A stretch of DNA of 55,076 nucleotides from Streptomyces rhizoryzae. Its GTDB lineage: Bacteria; Actinomycetota; Actinomycetes; Streptomycetales; Streptomycetaceae. Position 1 is the stretch's first letter. Every line of letters starts with the position of its first letter. Below are positions 54,485-55,076 of the stretch, piece by piece. Under the pieces are notes generated by a model. That model saw only the letters and a list, made by a program, of their open reading frames with translations, made no database searches and was not told where the DNA came from. Location of the stretch: NCBI RefSeq assembly GCF_023155275.1, contig NZ_JALMUV010000052.1:1-55076 (forward strand), given 5' to 3'. Position numbers and translations under genes: made by a program.

Positions 54485-54887
54485 CGCCGTTCGGCGCGGC
54501 GGGGCCTGACGGTGGCCGGTGACCCGGTGGCCGGTGCACGTCACGAGCAGGGGCCCGCCGCGTCGAGCGCTGGCGTCGGCCGGCGCATCCTCGGCCGAGG
54601 TCAGCCGTGCCCCCAGGCCCGTAACGGGGAACCCGGGCCGCTGAGGCTGTCGGCGCCTCGGCTTCGTCGGTCCGCCGGCTCCCTCCGGCCGGCGCCCTTG
54701 GCGCCTCCGGCCGGTACGCATGGCGGCATCCGCCGATGCATCTGGTGCGCCCCGGGTCAAGGAGCTGGATGCGGCCCGGTCGGTGGCCTCGGGGCGACTC
54801 GGTGAGGAGGTTGGCGCGCCCGGGCGGTGCTCCTGGTGGCATGTGCGGTGCGTTTGCCGGGCCCGGGAAGCGGGTTCGGGGCCCAGC
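54485..54887. other. Intergenic region after the lyase, no gene seen
   Basis: GC-rich, with diverged copies of the words CCGGTCGGTGGC and GGCGC that foreshadow the repeat array to the right. No reading frame here looks coding. Confidence 0.5.
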
Positions 54888-55002
54888 CGGGTCGGTGGCA
54901 CTGCTGCGTTCCGGTCGGCGGCATTGCCGCGCCCCGGTCGGTGACCTTGGTGCGCTCCGGTCAGTGGCACCGCCGCGCTCCGGTCAGGGGTCTTGGTGGG
55001 GC
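54888..55002. repeat. Five tandem 23-bp repeats
   Basis: Units at 54888, 54911, 54934, 54957 and 54980, each (C)CGGTC(G/A)G(T/C)G... with alternating inner sequence (GGCA/CC-GCCGCGC versus ACCTTGGTGCGC). The 23-bp period is not a multiple of three, which argues against a coding repeat. Decayed copies continue towards the window edge. Confidence 0.85.
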
Positions 55003-55076
55003 ACGGTGGCGAGGTCAGGGGGTGGGGCTAGTGGGCGGCGAGGTGGTGGTGGTTCTGGTCGGGGCGGGTGGGGGTG

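Noticed and set aside
53384..54970. Minus-strand open frame opposite the lyase
   Set aside because: Antisense shadow; no domain, and it runs through the non-coding 23-bp repeats.

Overview
The window is a high-GC actinobacterial chromosome segment, almost certainly Streptomyces. Signs are extreme GC at third codon positions, many GTG starts, Lsr2, ClpC, the SigE-CseABC envelope-stress operon, RadA-DisA, and two HTH/DUF397 cassettes of a kind amplified in Streptomyces. Gene order resembles, from memory, the proC to panC/nadB core region of S. coelicolor, so most of it is conserved chromosome with small accessory insertions. About 50 protein genes, one pseudogene and no tRNA or rRNA genes were found.

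Left part (0-11 kb): proC; an M1-type metallopeptidase lipoprotein; a SigJ-type ECF sigma factor divergent from a glycosidase-like protein; a small membrane protein; an SH3 protein; and a Ser/Thr kinase with a beta-propeller sensor domain. Then comes the first HTH/DUF397 cassette. Its HTH-DUF5753 regulator is decayed (large internal deletion plus a frameshift), while two DUF397 genes and two small partner genes look intact.

Middle (10.8-25 kb): ilvD, a sugar-phosphate isomerase-like protein, a Ppx/GppA phosphatase, a cysteine-rich protein, a sigma/anti-sigma/BACON fusion protein, radA, disA (c-di-AMP synthase), an NAD-dependent epimerase, a membrane-anchored Ig-like protein, a PPOX-family protein and an adenine glycosylase (MutY type). 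Many genes here start 6-7 nt after a TANNNT box, which suggests leaderless transcripts.

Envelope-stress block (25-31.2 kb): sigE, cseA, cseB and cseC, with a hairpin just after sigE. It converges on a two-gene SPFH/zinc-ribbon unit of the YdjI/YdjG kind. The second HTH/DUF397 cassette follows (31.2-33.2 kb), with an RsbW-like ATPase, a 71-aa partner, an HTH-DUF5753 regulator and an unusual DUF397 protein whose head is repeated three times.

Right part (33.2-55 kb): an MFS efflux pump divergent from its TetR regulator across a large inverted repeat; an M23 peptidase; and a 1065-aa NACHT NTPase with a leucine-rich C-terminus (a bacterial NLR-like protein). Between these last two lies an array of GTNAY direct repeats resembling MtrA-type or Crp-type sites. 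Then follow clpC, an uncharacterised protein, lsr2, a GNAT acetyltransferase, a BlaI-type repressor, a 59-aa membrane protein, and a translationally coupled cofactor operon (DUF2520 Rossmann protein-panC-nadB-nadC-coaX) serving CoA and NAD synthesis. A threonine-aldolase-like PLP enzyme, possibly with a repetitive N-terminal extension, and a 23-bp tandem repeat array end the window.
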